This document shows, in pieces, positions 49,414 to 58,804 of a stretch of DNA of 64,000 nt. The translations under genes and the position numbers were made by a program. Below the pieces are notes generated by a model. The model saw only the letters and a program-made list of their open reading frames with translations. It did no database searches and was not told where the DNA came from. The stretch comes from Paenibacillus lautus NBRC 15380 (lineage in GTDB: Bacteria > Bacillota > Bacilli > Paenibacillales > Paenibacillaceae). Each line of letters starts with the position of its first letter. The stretch's first letter is position 1. Location of the stretch: positions 16,494-80,493 of the forward strand of contig NZ_BIMF01000025.1 in NCBI RefSeq assembly GCF_004000945.1. Direction: 5' to 3'.

Positions 49414-52400
49414 GTGTCAAAGAGAACAGTCTTTAGGAAGATCAGCCTGATGCTGATCGCGTCCATGCTGCTCATTCCGCCTAGTTGGAGTGCGGCGGCA
49501 GTTGAACCGGCCCAAAGGCCCGCTGATCAGGATCTTGTGATTCACCATCATTTCGATGGGGGGACGGAGGGGTGGTTCAAACGGGGGACGGAGACGGTGA
49601 CTTCCGCTACCTATGCCTATGAAGGGACAGGGAGTTTGCTGACCGAGGGAAGGACGGCGAACTGGAACGGACCGGGGTTTAATCTATCCGCCACGAATCG
49701 GCTGGACAAGGGAGCTACCTATGAAATTTCCGCTTATGTCCATTTGAAGGAGGGCACCCAAGGGTCTCAGAAGCTTCAGCTTGCCATGCAGCAAACCGGA
49801 GCCGAGCCGGAATACGTGAACTTCAGCAGTCCGGTCGATGTATCCGCCGACGGGTGGGTAGAGATAAAAGGCAATTATAAATACGATGTTAATGCCTCAG
49901 CCTTGCAGGTATATCTGCAGAGCCCGAGCAGTCCGGACGCCGCTTATTATATGGACGAATTCAAGGTCCGGTTGATTAACCCGGCACCGGACCCCGGCAG
50001 TGAGATACCGGGGGGAGAGAATACGGTCGTATGGGATTTTGAAGACGGAACGACGATGGATTGGGGACCACGCGATTCGGAGACAGTAGAAGCTTTGCCA
50101 GATGCAGCCCATAGCGGCGGCTACGGATTAAAGGTCCATGATCGGACGAACAACTGGAACGGGCCCAGCCAAGATGTTAAAGACATCATGGTAAGCCAAA
50201 AAACGTATACAATCTCAGCCTATGCGAGGCTTGAGGAAGCCCCTGCCGCTGCGGTCAAACTATCGCTTTCGATGGAGAACAAAGCGGCGGGCACAGCAGA
50301 CACGTCCTATACGACCGTCGCCTCAGCCTCCGCGAGCGGTACGGAGTGGGTGGAACTGAGAGGAACATTCGGCTTCAGTTCGGATATGGAAACATTGAAG
50401 CTGTATGTGGAAACCTCGGATCTTTCCAATTTCTATGTCGATGACATTAAGCTCGCTCTGCCGGGCTCCATTCAGACGGATATTCCGGCACTGAAGGATG
50501 TGTATCAGGATTATTTCGAGATCGGGGCAGCGGTGGAGCCCAAGCATCTGTCCGGCGTGCACAAGGAGCTTTTGGATTACCATTACAACTCGCTCGTTGC
50601 CGAGAACGTGATGAAACCGGAATCCCTCAATCCAAGCGAAGGAACCTATAACTTTACCAACGCGGATCTGATCAGGGATTATGCCAGGGATCATGGCATG
50701 AATCTCCGGTTCCATACGCTGCTGTGGCATCAGCAAGGGGCCGAATGGATGCTAAAGGATGATCAGGGCCATTATCTTGAAGCTACGCCGGAGAATAAAG
50801 CGCTCGTTCTTCAGAGGCTGGAAGCCTATATTCATGAAGTGGTCGGCCGCTACAAGGGCGATGCCCGCGATTGGGACGTCGTGAATGAGGTCATTGATGA
50901 AGGGCGTCCGGATGGCATGCGGGACAGTCAGTGGTACCGAATAACGGGGCTCGACTATATTCGGACCGCATTTCATGCGGCACGTGATGCAGCCGGTCCT
51001 GAGGCCAAGCTGTACATCAACGATTACAGCACGCACAATCCGAAGAAACGCGATTATCTGCTGAATCTCGTGAAACAGCTGAAGGCGGAAGGCGTTCCGA
51101 TCGATGGCGTGGGCCATCAAACGCACATCAATATCAGCGGGCCGTCCATCCAGCAAATCTCGGATTCCATCCGGATGTTCGGCGAGGCGGGCTTTGACAA
51201 TCAGCTTACCGAGCTGGACGTTTCGGTGTATACGAACAATACCGACGCCTACCAGACGGTTCCACAGGAATTGCTCGACAAGCAAGGTTATCGGTACAAA
51301 GAGCTGTTTGAAGAGCTGAAGCGGCTGGACCAAACGGGCGTTGATGCGGGTGTGGAAGGAGGCTGGATCAGCAATGTTACCATTTGGGGGATTGCAGACG
51401 ACCACACCTGGCTGCATGATCGTCCCGCGGGTACAGGCCGCCAGGATGCCCCGTTTCCTTTTGACAAGCAATATCAGGCCAAGCCTGCTTATTGGGGAAT
51501 GGTCGATCCTTCCAGACTAACGATTGTGAGAAAGACCGGAATGTCTGTGGAGGGTAAGGCGCTCATCGACGGACAACCGGATTTTGCCTGGAATCTGGTT
51601 CCGGCACTTAAGACAGAGCAGCTAGGATCGTTATCTGCTGAATTTAAGACACTATGGGACAAGGACCATATGTATGTCAGGGTTGACGTGAAAGACGGAT
51701 CGATATCCCCGGGAGATCAGGTTGACGTCTTCGCTGTGGTGAACGGTACCCTGCAAAAAGCCCGGATTCAGCGTGGAGCCGCCAACACGCTAGAAACCGC
51801 TGGAGGTTACGCAGGGGAAGCCCTGCTTCCGCTTAACGGAGAAGGATCGCTGGGCGGCGACATTTATTTCGATGTCAGAGTGACGGATTCCGGCTCGGAT
51901 GACGGTTCCGAGCATGGCAAGAATGGGGCAATGGTGTCCTGGAGCGATCCAAGGCATACCCAGGAGAGCGATCAAGACGGACTCGGCATGCTTACGCTTG
52001 CTGCCGCGCCGAAATCGGCCCAGGCCCGCTATGGCACCCCGAAGGTGGATGGCGAGCTCGACGGCATCTGGAAGGACGCCGGGGAACTGGCAACCGGCGT
52101 ATGGGTTGAGGGTAACAGCGGCGCGACCGCTAAATTTCGGACGCTATGGGATGAGAATCACCTGTACGTTTATGCCGTCATTAGCGACAGCTTGTTATCG
52201 GATGCGAGTCCCAACGTATGGGAGCAGGATTCGGTAGAGATTTTTGTGGATCAGAACAATGGAAAGACGGATGTTTACCAAGAAGATGATGGACAGTACC
52301 GGATGAACTTCAACAATGTGCGTTCCTTTGGCGGTCATGCGGGCGAGGATAACTCCACTTCGGCAGCGAAGGTGATCGATGGGGGATATGTCGTTGAAGC

Positions 52401-53850
52401 AGCGATCCGTCTGGATAAGATCAAGCCTGAGAAGGGGACGGTCATCGGGTTCGATTTGCAGGTGAACAACGATGAAGACGGCCAAGGTACAAGAGACAGC
52501 GTGGCCATCTGGTCGGATCCGACCGGCCAATCCTATCAGAACACGTCCAGGTTCGGCGTGCTGGAATTCACGAAGAGCTCGGTTCCCGGCGGAGGCAATG
52601 GAAACGCCGGAGAACATAACGGCGGCGGTAACGGAGGAAGCGGAGGAACCACGGGCGGAGGCGGAAGCAGTACGAGTCCGGCTCCAAGCACGTCTTCGTC
52701 TTCACTCGAAATCCGGAACAACGACGGGCGGATCATCACTGCTGTCCCGAGCCAATTCCTTCAGCAGGCGTTGGAGAAGGCGGCAGCTGGGACAGAGGGG
52801 ACGAAGCGAGCGGTCGTGGACATTCCGGCTCAAAAAGGAGCCCGGTCCTACGATATTCAGCTGCCGGTTAAGTGGCTGCTGGGGAATCCGCAGGCAGTTC
52901 TTATCCTCCAAACGGAGTTTGGCACGCTGGAATTGCCAAGCACGTTGATTCAGAGAACCGGTGTAACGGATACAGAAACCGTCACGCTGCGTCTAGCGAA
53001 AGCTTCGGGCAGCAATCTGGATGCGGCCCTCCGCGAGAAGATCGGCAATCGTCCGGTGTTCCAGATAGAGGTTCTTGTCGGCGATCGGGCCCTGTCTTGG
53101 AAATCGGGCAAGGCTCGCCTAATCTGGTTGGTGCCTTATACACCAACCCAGGAAGAGCTGGCACAACCGGATCATATCGTTGTTAGGAAGATCGATGCCA
53201 ACGGGCAAGGCGGGCCTCTTGCTAACAGCCGCTATGATGCGAAACAGGGGATCGTGCATGCAGCGCTGCCGCATGGCGGCACGTTTGCAGTCGCTTCCGC
53301 ATTCAAGACGTTTCATGACTTGAAGCATGTACCGTGGGCGATCGATGCGATCGAAACGATGGCATCCCGTGGAATGATTCAAGGTGAGACCGAAACGAGA
53401 TTCAATCCGTTGAACCCGATTACTCGAGCTGAATTCCTCGTTATGCTCGTACGAGCGCTGGAGCTGGAGGGCTCGGGCGAAGGCCAGGCAGCATTCGGAG
53501 ATGTTACGTCTTCGGCATATTATTACGAAGACGTGCAGATCGCCACAGAGCTTGGGCTGGTTCAAGGTGTCGGAGGAAACCGTTTCTTGCCGGACACACC
53601 GATGAAACGCCAGGACATGATGGTGGTGACGCAGCGTGCTCTGGAGGCAGCCGGCAGGAAGCTGGAAGGGCAGGGGTCACTGGATTCTTTTGCTGATGGG
53701 GATCAGGTTGCTGAGTATGCCAAATCGAGTGCAGCGCTGCTTGCCGGCTCGGGCATCGTGAACGGCATGAATGGCAGCATTGCTCCACAGGCTTACTTTA
53801 CGCGTGCTCAGGCTGCGGTGATCCTTGACCGGATTTGGAATTGGAAATGA
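49414..53850 (+). CDS. xynA: Cell-surface multimodular GH10 endo-xylanase with CBM22, CBM9 and SLH modules
   Basis: The 1478-aa enzyme cuts beta-1,4-xylan outside the cell. In order: signal peptide (~1-29); two CBM22-like modules (~40-190 and ~205-350); GH10 domain (~360-715) with acid/base E492 in 'WDVVNEVIDE' and nucleophile E600 in 'LTELDVSVY'; two CBM9-like modules (~715-865 and ~867-1053); a Gly/Ser linker (~1057-1100); an unnamed ~185-residue domain; three SLH repeats (~1300-1478) that should bind secondary wall polymer. The GTG start has GAGGAGG 10 bases upstream. The layout resembles surface-anchored xylanases such as XynA1 of Paenibacillus sp. JDR-2. It ends the system C cluster, so products are probably taken up at once by its transporter. 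Confidence 0.96.
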   Translation: MSKRTVFRKISLMLIASMLLIPPSWSAAAVEPAQRPADQDLVIHHHFDGGTEGWFKRGTETVTSATYAYEGTGSLLTEGRTANWNGPGFNLSATNRLDKGATYEISAYVHLKEGTQGSQKLQLAMQQTGAEPEYVNFSSPVDVSADGWVEIKGNYKYDVNASALQVYLQSPSSPDAAYYMDEFKVRLINPAPDPGSEIPGGENTVVWDFEDGTTMDWGPRDSETVEALPDAAHSGGYGLKVHDRTNNWNGPSQDVKDIMVSQKTYTISAYARLEEAPAAAVKLSLSMENKAAGTADTSYTTVASASASGTEWVELRGTFGFSSDMETLKLYVETSDLSNFYVDDIKLALPGSIQTDIPALKDVYQDYFEIGAAVEPKHLSGVHKELLDYHYNSLVAENVMKPESLNPSEGTYNFTNADLIRDYARDHGMNLRFHTLLWHQQGAEWMLKDDQGHYLEATPENKALVLQRLEAYIHEVVGRYKGDARDWDVVNEVIDEGRPDGMRDSQWYRITGLDYIRTAFHAARDAAGPEAKLYINDYSTHNPKKRDYLLNLVKQLKAEGVPIDGVGHQTHINISGPSIQQISDSIRMFGEAGFDNQLTELDVSVYTNNTDAYQTVPQELLDKQGYRYKELFEELKRLDQTGVDAGVEGGWISNVTIWGIADDHTWLHDRPAGTGRQDAPFPFDKQYQAKPAYWGMVDPSRLTIVRKTGMSVEGKALIDGQPDFAWNLVPALKTEQLGSLSAEFKTLWDKDHMYVRVDVKDGSISPGDQVDVFAVVNGTLQKARIQRGAANTLETAGGYAGEALLPLNGEGSLGGDIYFDVRVTDSGSDDGSEHGKNGAMVSWSDPRHTQESDQDGLGMLTLAAAPKSAQARYGTPKVDGELDGIWKDAGELATGVWVEGNSGATAKFRTLWDENHLYVYAVISDSLLSDASPNVWEQDSVEIFVDQNNGKTDVYQEDDGQYRMNFNNVRSFGGHAGEDNSTSAAKVIDGGYVVEAAIRLDKIKPEKGTVIGFDLQVNNDEDGQGTRDSVAIWSDPTGQSYQNTSRFGVLEFTKSSVPGGGNGNAGEHNGGGNGGSGGTTGGGGSSTSPAPSTSSSSLEIRNNDGRIITAVPSQFLQQALEKAAAGTEGTKRAVVDIPAQKGARSYDIQLPVKWLLGNPQAVLILQTEFGTLELPSTLIQRTGVTDTETVTLRLAKASGSNLDAALREKIGNRPVFQIEVLVGDRALSWKSGKARLIWLVPYTPTQEELAQPDHIVVRKIDANGQGGPLANSRYDAKQGIVHAALPHGGTFAVASAFKTFHDLKHVPWAIDAIETMASRGMIQGETETRFNPLNPITRAEFLVMLVRALELEGSGEGQAAFGDVTSSAYYYEDVQIATELGLVQGVGGNRFLPDTPMKRQDMMVVTQRALEAAGRKLEGQGSLDSFADGDQVAEYAKSSAALLAGSGIVNGMNGSIAPQAYFTRAQAAVILDRIWNWK

Positions 53851-53924
53851 GGAAGGCCGTGAATCGTTAATGCGATGATCTGATGTGAACGATGAAAGCC
53901 AGCATGTAAGTAGAATGGAGTTGG

Positions 53925-53955
53925 AGGCCAGCCGTAGCAACGGGCTGGCCTTTTT
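53925..53955 (+). terminator. Terminator after the xylanase gene
   Basis: AGGCCAGCC and GGCTGGCC(T) form an 8- to 9-bp stem with a 9-base loop, followed by five T residues. Confidence 0.9.
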
Positions 53956-54060
53956 CATGTAGATGCCGATCAGGCCAGGCGGACCGTACGCTATAAATCA
54001 TGCAGGAAAGGGCAAGCCTTTTCTAGCAAATAACGTCTATCTTCTTGCTTTCTTGGAAAA

Positions 54061-54116
54061 CCTATTCATAGATTCAAGATTCCAAGTTACCGCTATTTAA
54101 TAATCTATGAATATAG
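54061..54116 (+). repeat. Inverted repeat in front of the moxR gene
   Basis: TTCATAGATT (54065-54074) and AATCTATGAA (54102-54111) are perfect complements, extended by CCTA/TAGG at the outer ends with a 2-base offset. The right arm ends just before the ribosome binding site and contains the ATG at 54107. It could be an operator or a hairpin that limits translation. Confidence 0.5.
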
Positions 54117-54133
54117 GTTGGAGGTTGATGTTC

Positions 54134-55135
54134 TTGTTTAGTTCATCCGTTCATGCTGAAGAAGCAAATCATCCGGAGTGGGCACCTGAGCTTCTGGGGA
54201 GGGTTACCCAACGGATCGGCAGTGTCATTGTAGGACATGAGGAGCAAATCTCGTTAACGATGATTGCCTTGCTGGCCGGAGGACATGTGCTGTTGGAGGA
54301 TGTGCCGGGAGTCGGGAAGACCATGCTGGTGAAGTCGGTGGCTGCGTTAATCGGCTGTGATTTCAGCCGCATTCAGTTTACGTATGATCTGATGCCAGGG
54401 GATATTACAGGGGCGTCGGTCTATTATCCGCATACGGGGGAATTCGTATTTAGGCCAGGACCCGTGATGTCCAATATTGTGTTGGCCGATGAAATTAACC
54501 GGGCATCGCCGCGGGCACAATCCGCGCTGCTGGAGGCGATGGAAGAGGGACGCGTCACCGTGGACGGTCAAACCTATCCGCTGCCTGCCCCCTTCTTCCT
54601 GCTGGCAACGCAAAATCCTTATGAATATGAAGGGACAAGCCGCCTGCCGGAGGCACAGCTGGATCGTTTTTTGATGAAATTATCGCTGGGATATCCCAAT
54701 ATGGAAGGTGAATTGGAGCTGCTGGAGCGGGGGATGGGCAGTTCCAGATTGGATGATCTGAAACCGCTCATGATGGGTTCCGAGCTCATCCGGATGCAGC
54801 AGATGGTTTCCCGTGTATTTGTGGATGACACCATAAAACGTTACATGGTCAGTGTGGCGGATGCTTCCCGAAGACAGCAGGGCGTGACTCTGGGGATTAG
54901 TCCGAGAGGGACATTGGCGTGGCTCCGCGCTTCACAGGCAGCTGCGTTTCTGACAGGTCGAATGTATGTCATCCCTGATGATTGTCTACGTGTTGCCGTA
55001 TCTGTGCTCACCCACCGGATTCATCTGTCCTATGAGGCACGCGCTGCCGGCGTAACTCCTTATGAAATGGTGGAGTCCATCATTACGAGGTTTGATCTGC
55101 CGCGCCAGCGCAGCCGGAAGGGAAATCCGTCATGA
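54134..55135 (+). CDS. MoxR-type AAA+ ATPase
   Basis: The ~333-aa ATPase has Walker A 'EDVPGVGKTMLVKS', Walker B 'NIVLADEINRASPRAQSALL', 'FFLLATQNPYEYEGTSRLPE' (sensor 1) and 'LDRFLMKLSLGYP'. MoxR proteins act as chaperones for folding or assembly of partner proteins, often with DUF58 proteins as here. The start is uncertain: TTG at 54134 has GGAGG 9 bases upstream; ATG at 54128 is only 3 bases from it; ATG at 54107 lies in an inverted repeat before it. The stop overlaps the DUF58 start by 4 bases. Confidence 0.93.
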   Translation: MFSSSVHAEEANHPEWAPELLGRVTQRIGSVIVGHEEQISLTMIALLAGGHVLLEDVPGVGKTMLVKSVAALIGCDFSRIQFTYDLMPGDITGASVYYPHTGEFVFRPGPVMSNIVLADEINRASPRAQSALLEAMEEGRVTVDGQTYPLPAPFFLLATQNPYEYEGTSRLPEAQLDRFLMKLSLGYPNMEGELELLERGMGSSRLDDLKPLMMGSELIRMQQMVSRVFVDDTIKRYMVSVADASRRQQGVTLGISPRGTLAWLRASQAAAFLTGRMYVIPDDCLRVAVSVLTHRIHLSYEARAAGVTPYEMVESIITRFDLPRQRSRKGNPS

Positions 55136-56430
55136 GACGCCGTCTGCTGGAATGGTCGAGAGGAGCGGCCATCTGGTCCGTTTCGTTGGGCCTTTATGTT
55201 TGGTTAGGCGGGGAATCGCTGCGGCTTGTATGGTGGGCATCCACGATTCTATTGCTTGGCGGGGCTTTGACGAGTTTGCTGGGCCCAACCCGAATCACTA
55301 TTTCGCATACAAGCTCCCCTTCGTGCATACAGGTGGGGGATTCTGCTCAGATGACGGTTCAAGTGGGCTATCATTCCCTTCTGCCCGTGCCGTGGCTTAT
55401 CATAACCGACCGGATCGGCAGCAGGGAACATCGCAAGCTGTTGTTCCCCGGCATGAAGCGAAGGCTCGAGTATACCTACAGACTGAACCAGGTTCCCCGC
55501 GGAGTCTGGTCTTCAATCTATAGCGAGGTGGAATGGGGCGATATGTTCGGTTGGTTCAGGACAAGCCGGAGTGTGCAAAGCGATACAGGCGGCATGATCG
55601 TGCTGCCAAGACCCGCCGAGTGGCCGGAGGCCCAGGTGCCCAAACATGGAAGCGATATGGACATGGAAGATGAACGCGTACGCTTTAACGTTTGGAATGA
55701 AATGAGAGGTTCGGGCGTGCGCGATTATGTTCCCGGCGATCCCATGAACCGGATTCATTGGAAGAATTCCGCGAAGCTTGGACGCTTGCAATCTTTCATG
55801 TCGCATGAGGGCTATGGATCAAGGCAGGGGGTTGTGCTGGATACATCGCTCCAAGGGTATGCAGGTCTTGGCGCTTTGAAACCGGAGGATGCATTTGAAG
55901 GCGCGGTATCTGCGGCAGCAGGATTTATATCCCGGCTCATTCGATGCAGAATTCCCTATCAATTATGTATGGATGGAGCGGATTTAGAGGGCCAATCGAT
56001 CGAACGAAAAGGCGTATCCAAGGAGCAGCAGAATACGCTGGTGCCGCTTGCCTTCGCTCAGCTAACCGGGAAAGATCCTGTACGGAACCGAAGTTTCGAG
56101 AAGTCTCTTTCTCCCTCGCAAAAGAATACGGATTGGGCGATTATTACGGGCGTTTTTCATCAGGGAGCGGCTGTCGCAGCAATCAACCTGCTCAATGAGG
56201 GCAGCAGAAAAGTTACCATCTTCTGTACGCAAAGTGTAAAGCGTTTAAAATCGACTGGAAATTCAAGCTCATGGGTTAGTCCATTGGAGAATCAGGCGCA
56301 GCCGGAGTGGGCACGAGAGTTTTTCAGCAAAGGCGGGAGGCTGGTTTATTTGCATGAAAAGCCGACAAATGGGAAGCCAATGCAGAGAGGAGGTGCCGGC
56401 CATGATCGAACCGGGAAGCTCGCCCGTTAG
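55132..56430 (+). CDS. DUF58 domain protein
   Basis: The 432-aa protein has two N-terminal membrane helices ('AIWSVSLGLYVWLGG', 'VWWASTILLLGGALTSLLG') and the DUF58 signature 'GVRDYVPGDPMNRIHWKNSA'. The region after it resembles a von Willebrand A-like fold. DUF58 proteins are usual partners of MoxR ATPases and of transglutaminase-like membrane proteins. Its start overlaps the moxR stop and its end overlaps the next gene by 29 bases, so the three are translated as a unit. Confidence 0.93.
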   Translation: MRRRLLEWSRGAAIWSVSLGLYVWLGGESLRLVWWASTILLLGGALTSLLGPTRITISHTSSPSCIQVGDSAQMTVQVGYHSLLPVPWLIITDRIGSREHRKLLFPGMKRRLEYTYRLNQVPRGVWSSIYSEVEWGDMFGWFRTSRSVQSDTGGMIVLPRPAEWPEAQVPKHGSDMDMEDERVRFNVWNEMRGSGVRDYVPGDPMNRIHWKNSAKLGRLQSFMSHEGYGSRQGVVLDTSLQGYAGLGALKPEDAFEGAVSAAAGFISRLIRCRIPYQLCMDGADLEGQSIERKGVSKEQQNTLVPLAFAQLTGKDPVRNRSFEKSLSPSQKNTDWAIITGVFHQGAAVAAINLLNEGSRKVTIFCTQSVKRLKSTGNSSSWVSPLENQAQPEWAREFFSKGGRLVYLHEKPTNGKPMQRGGAGHDRTGKLAR

Positions 56431-58726
56431 GGATGGAGGCCATCGGAAGACCGGGATATCCGGAGCCTGGAGCGTCCCCCATATTTTCGTCTCCCGATTG
56501 TCGCACGGAACGCTTCTTCACCGCATATTGATCACGCTGCCGGTTATGGGACTGCTGTCAGAGTGGCTCTTGCCGCTTCGGGATGCAGGGGACATGGGCG
56601 GCCATCTTATGCTGCAAACCTTATTCATCTGGGCTTTATTCTTGCTGCTGCAAGGATTATTTACGTTGCGGGGCTGGGTGTGGCTGCCGCTGAACGCCGT
56701 TCTGGTGGTCTGGCTGTGTGCCCGTTTGTTTGAATACAGCCACCCGCTGGCATGGCTGACCGATTATGCTTCGGATATACTTCCGGGTGACGTTTCGGTA
56801 TTCGGAAATGCATGGGAGTTTACTGCCTTAAGCCAGGAGACGAGAACCATCATCCTCCTTGTCGGCTGGGCGATCATGGTATCGGCGGTCCATATGCTGG
56901 CTTTGTATCGCCGAACCGTGTGGTTGTTTGGCGGTTCGACGCTGGTTTATTTGGCGGTGCTGGAATCCGCCTTGGAGGAAAGCATTTACCGTGATATGCT
57001 GCGGGCTGTATTGTATATTTTACTGGCCCAGGGTATGATGCTGATTCTTAAGCTGAAGCAGGAAACCGTTGAAGGATCCTATAGTGGAACTGATATCCCC
57101 GAGCCTGTTCGATCCGGCCGCTTGTCCGGGCTGCCAGTGCTTCGCTGGAGCCTGGTGGTGCTGCTTGCTTCCTGTCTGATCGCCGGAATTCCCCGAGTGG
57201 GAGGAGTTTTTAGCGAGCCTTCGGCGGGTGTGGGATTAACGGTATCCGAAATGGCGGAACGACTGACGGGATGGGGGGATCGAATCTGGGGAAACGCGGA
57301 ACCGTCGATTCCTGCCTCTCAGGTTGCCGGATACGCTTCCCAGGGAAAAGATTTGGGAGGTCCGCTGACGCTGAACGATGCGTTGTATTTTACCGCACAA
57401 TCGCCTGAACCGACTTATTGGCGGGGAGACACGTATAACCGGTATGATGGGCGGAAGTGGGATGTAGATCCCTCGATCCGCAAGCCCGTCAAGCTATCCG
57501 AAGACCTGAGCGACATCCTCCCCTATTGGGAGCGTCCTAATGGAGACAGGCTTGTCCAGACACTGACTTTTGAACAAGATACCCCCATCCAGACCGTGCT
57601 GTCCGGAGGCCTTATTACCCGTGTGAAGGAGATGCATTTCTCCAAAGAGAGAGGTACACCGAGGCTTGCCGTTGACAGGCTGTCCGAAACGCTATCCTTG
57701 CAAGGCGAGAGGGCGGTATCCGGTTATACCATAGAAACTTTATACCATCAGCCGGAGGAGCAGTCACTCCGCAGTGCGACTGACAACGATCCCGAATATT
57801 TGAAGCAGATGTACCTGCAGCTTCCCGAGCAGCTGCCCTTCAGGGTGAGGGATTTAGCAAGGGAGATCACATTGGACGCTGTGAATAGGTATGAAATGGC
57901 GAAAGCTATCGAATCCTATTTGGAGCAAAACTATACCTATTCCCTGCAAACATCCGTGCCTCCGGAAGGCAGGGATTTTACGGATTATTTTTTGTTTGAT
58001 ACGAAGGAAGGGTACTGCGTTCATTTTGCTACGACCATGACCGTGCTGCTCCGATCCGAGGGCATACCCGCACGCTACGTGACCGGATTTGCACCGGGTG
58101 AGCGGGTGGCAGGTACTCTTGACCGCTATGAGGTAGCACAAAAGAATGCGCATGCGTGGGTTGAGGTTTTTTTTTCGGGTCAAGGCTGGGTAATGTTCGA
58201 TCCAACCCCAGGCTTTGGCTTCGAGCAGATGTCCACGCCTCCGCTAGCCGGTGATTCCGGTTCTGCCGGGCTTAAGTACTGGAACAGCTTGTGGAATTCC
58301 ATGATTTTCGGAGTCGTTAAAGTACTCTTTCTGATAGCCGCCATCGGTCCTGTGATGTTTGGGGGCGTACTCTTATTGGTTCTTCCCATCCTAGTGGCAG
58401 TTATGTATCAAATTCCGACCGTGCGCGAAAGTTTGGCCTTCATGAGGATGGCCAGAACGATAGCGGTAAGCGGGCGGGAGGGACTCGTAGCGGCCTCGGT
58501 CTGGGTTTGGGACAAGCTCCAGCGAAGGTTTGGAGAGTTGGAAAGAGGGCAGACCATGCGCCAATACGTCAATGCCTTGTCGATTGCCGATGCCGAATTC
58601 AGGGCGGAGCTGGAGCAGTTTGCACAGCGCTGGGAGCGGGCGGCATACCATGATGAACCGTGGTCCCGTACCGAAAAAGTACTCTTTTTACGCCAATGTA
58701 TTCGAATTGTCAAAAAACTGGCATGA
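56402..58726 (+). CDS. Membrane transglutaminase-like protein (TgpA type)
   Basis: The 774-aa protein has about six N-terminal membrane helices, an outside transglutaminase-like domain and one C-terminal helix followed by a cytoplasmic tail. The catalytic triad is visible: C539 in 'EGYCVHFATTMTVLLRSEG', His in 'NAHAWVEVFF', Asp in 'VMFDPTPGFGF'. The start at 56402 follows GAGGAGG; the longer frame from 56354 overlaps the DUF58 gene further without a ribosome site. The substrate is unknown; a role in surface protein processing or cross-linking is inferred from the family. Confidence 0.93.
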   Translation: MIEPGSSPVRDGGHRKTGISGAWSVPHIFVSRLSHGTLLHRILITLPVMGLLSEWLLPLRDAGDMGGHLMLQTLFIWALFLLLQGLFTLRGWVWLPLNAVLVVWLCARLFEYSHPLAWLTDYASDILPGDVSVFGNAWEFTALSQETRTIILLVGWAIMVSAVHMLALYRRTVWLFGGSTLVYLAVLESALEESIYRDMLRAVLYILLAQGMMLILKLKQETVEGSYSGTDIPEPVRSGRLSGLPVLRWSLVVLLASCLIAGIPRVGGVFSEPSAGVGLTVSEMAERLTGWGDRIWGNAEPSIPASQVAGYASQGKDLGGPLTLNDALYFTAQSPEPTYWRGDTYNRYDGRKWDVDPSIRKPVKLSEDLSDILPYWERPNGDRLVQTLTFEQDTPIQTVLSGGLITRVKEMHFSKERGTPRLAVDRLSETLSLQGERAVSGYTIETLYHQPEEQSLRSATDNDPEYLKQMYLQLPEQLPFRVRDLAREITLDAVNRYEMAKAIESYLEQNYTYSLQTSVPPEGRDFTDYFLFDTKEGYCVHFATTMTVLLRSEGIPARYVTGFAPGERVAGTLDRYEVAQKNAHAWVEVFFSGQGWVMFDPTPGFGFEQMSTPPLAGDSGSAGLKYWNSLWNSMIFGVVKVLFLIAAIGPVMFGGVLLLVLPILVAVMYQIPTVRESLAFMRMARTIAVSGREGLVAASVWVWDKLQRRFGELERGQTMRQYVNALSIADAEFRAELEQFAQRWERAAYHDEPWSRTEKVLFLRQCIRIVKKLA

Positions 58727-58745
58727 AAACAAAGGGCCCTCTTTC

Positions 58746-58775
58746 TTGACGGTATGAATTAGGGTTGCGTATAAT
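58746..58775 (+). promoter_or_regulatory. guaA promoter
   Basis: TTGACG and TATAAT are spaced by 18 bases, about 30 bases before the guaA start. No riboswitch fits between them, so guaA control differs from that of the purine permease gene downstream. Confidence 0.75.
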
Positions 58776-58804
58776 TAATTTCATTAATCAAGGGAGGCCC
58801 GGTA

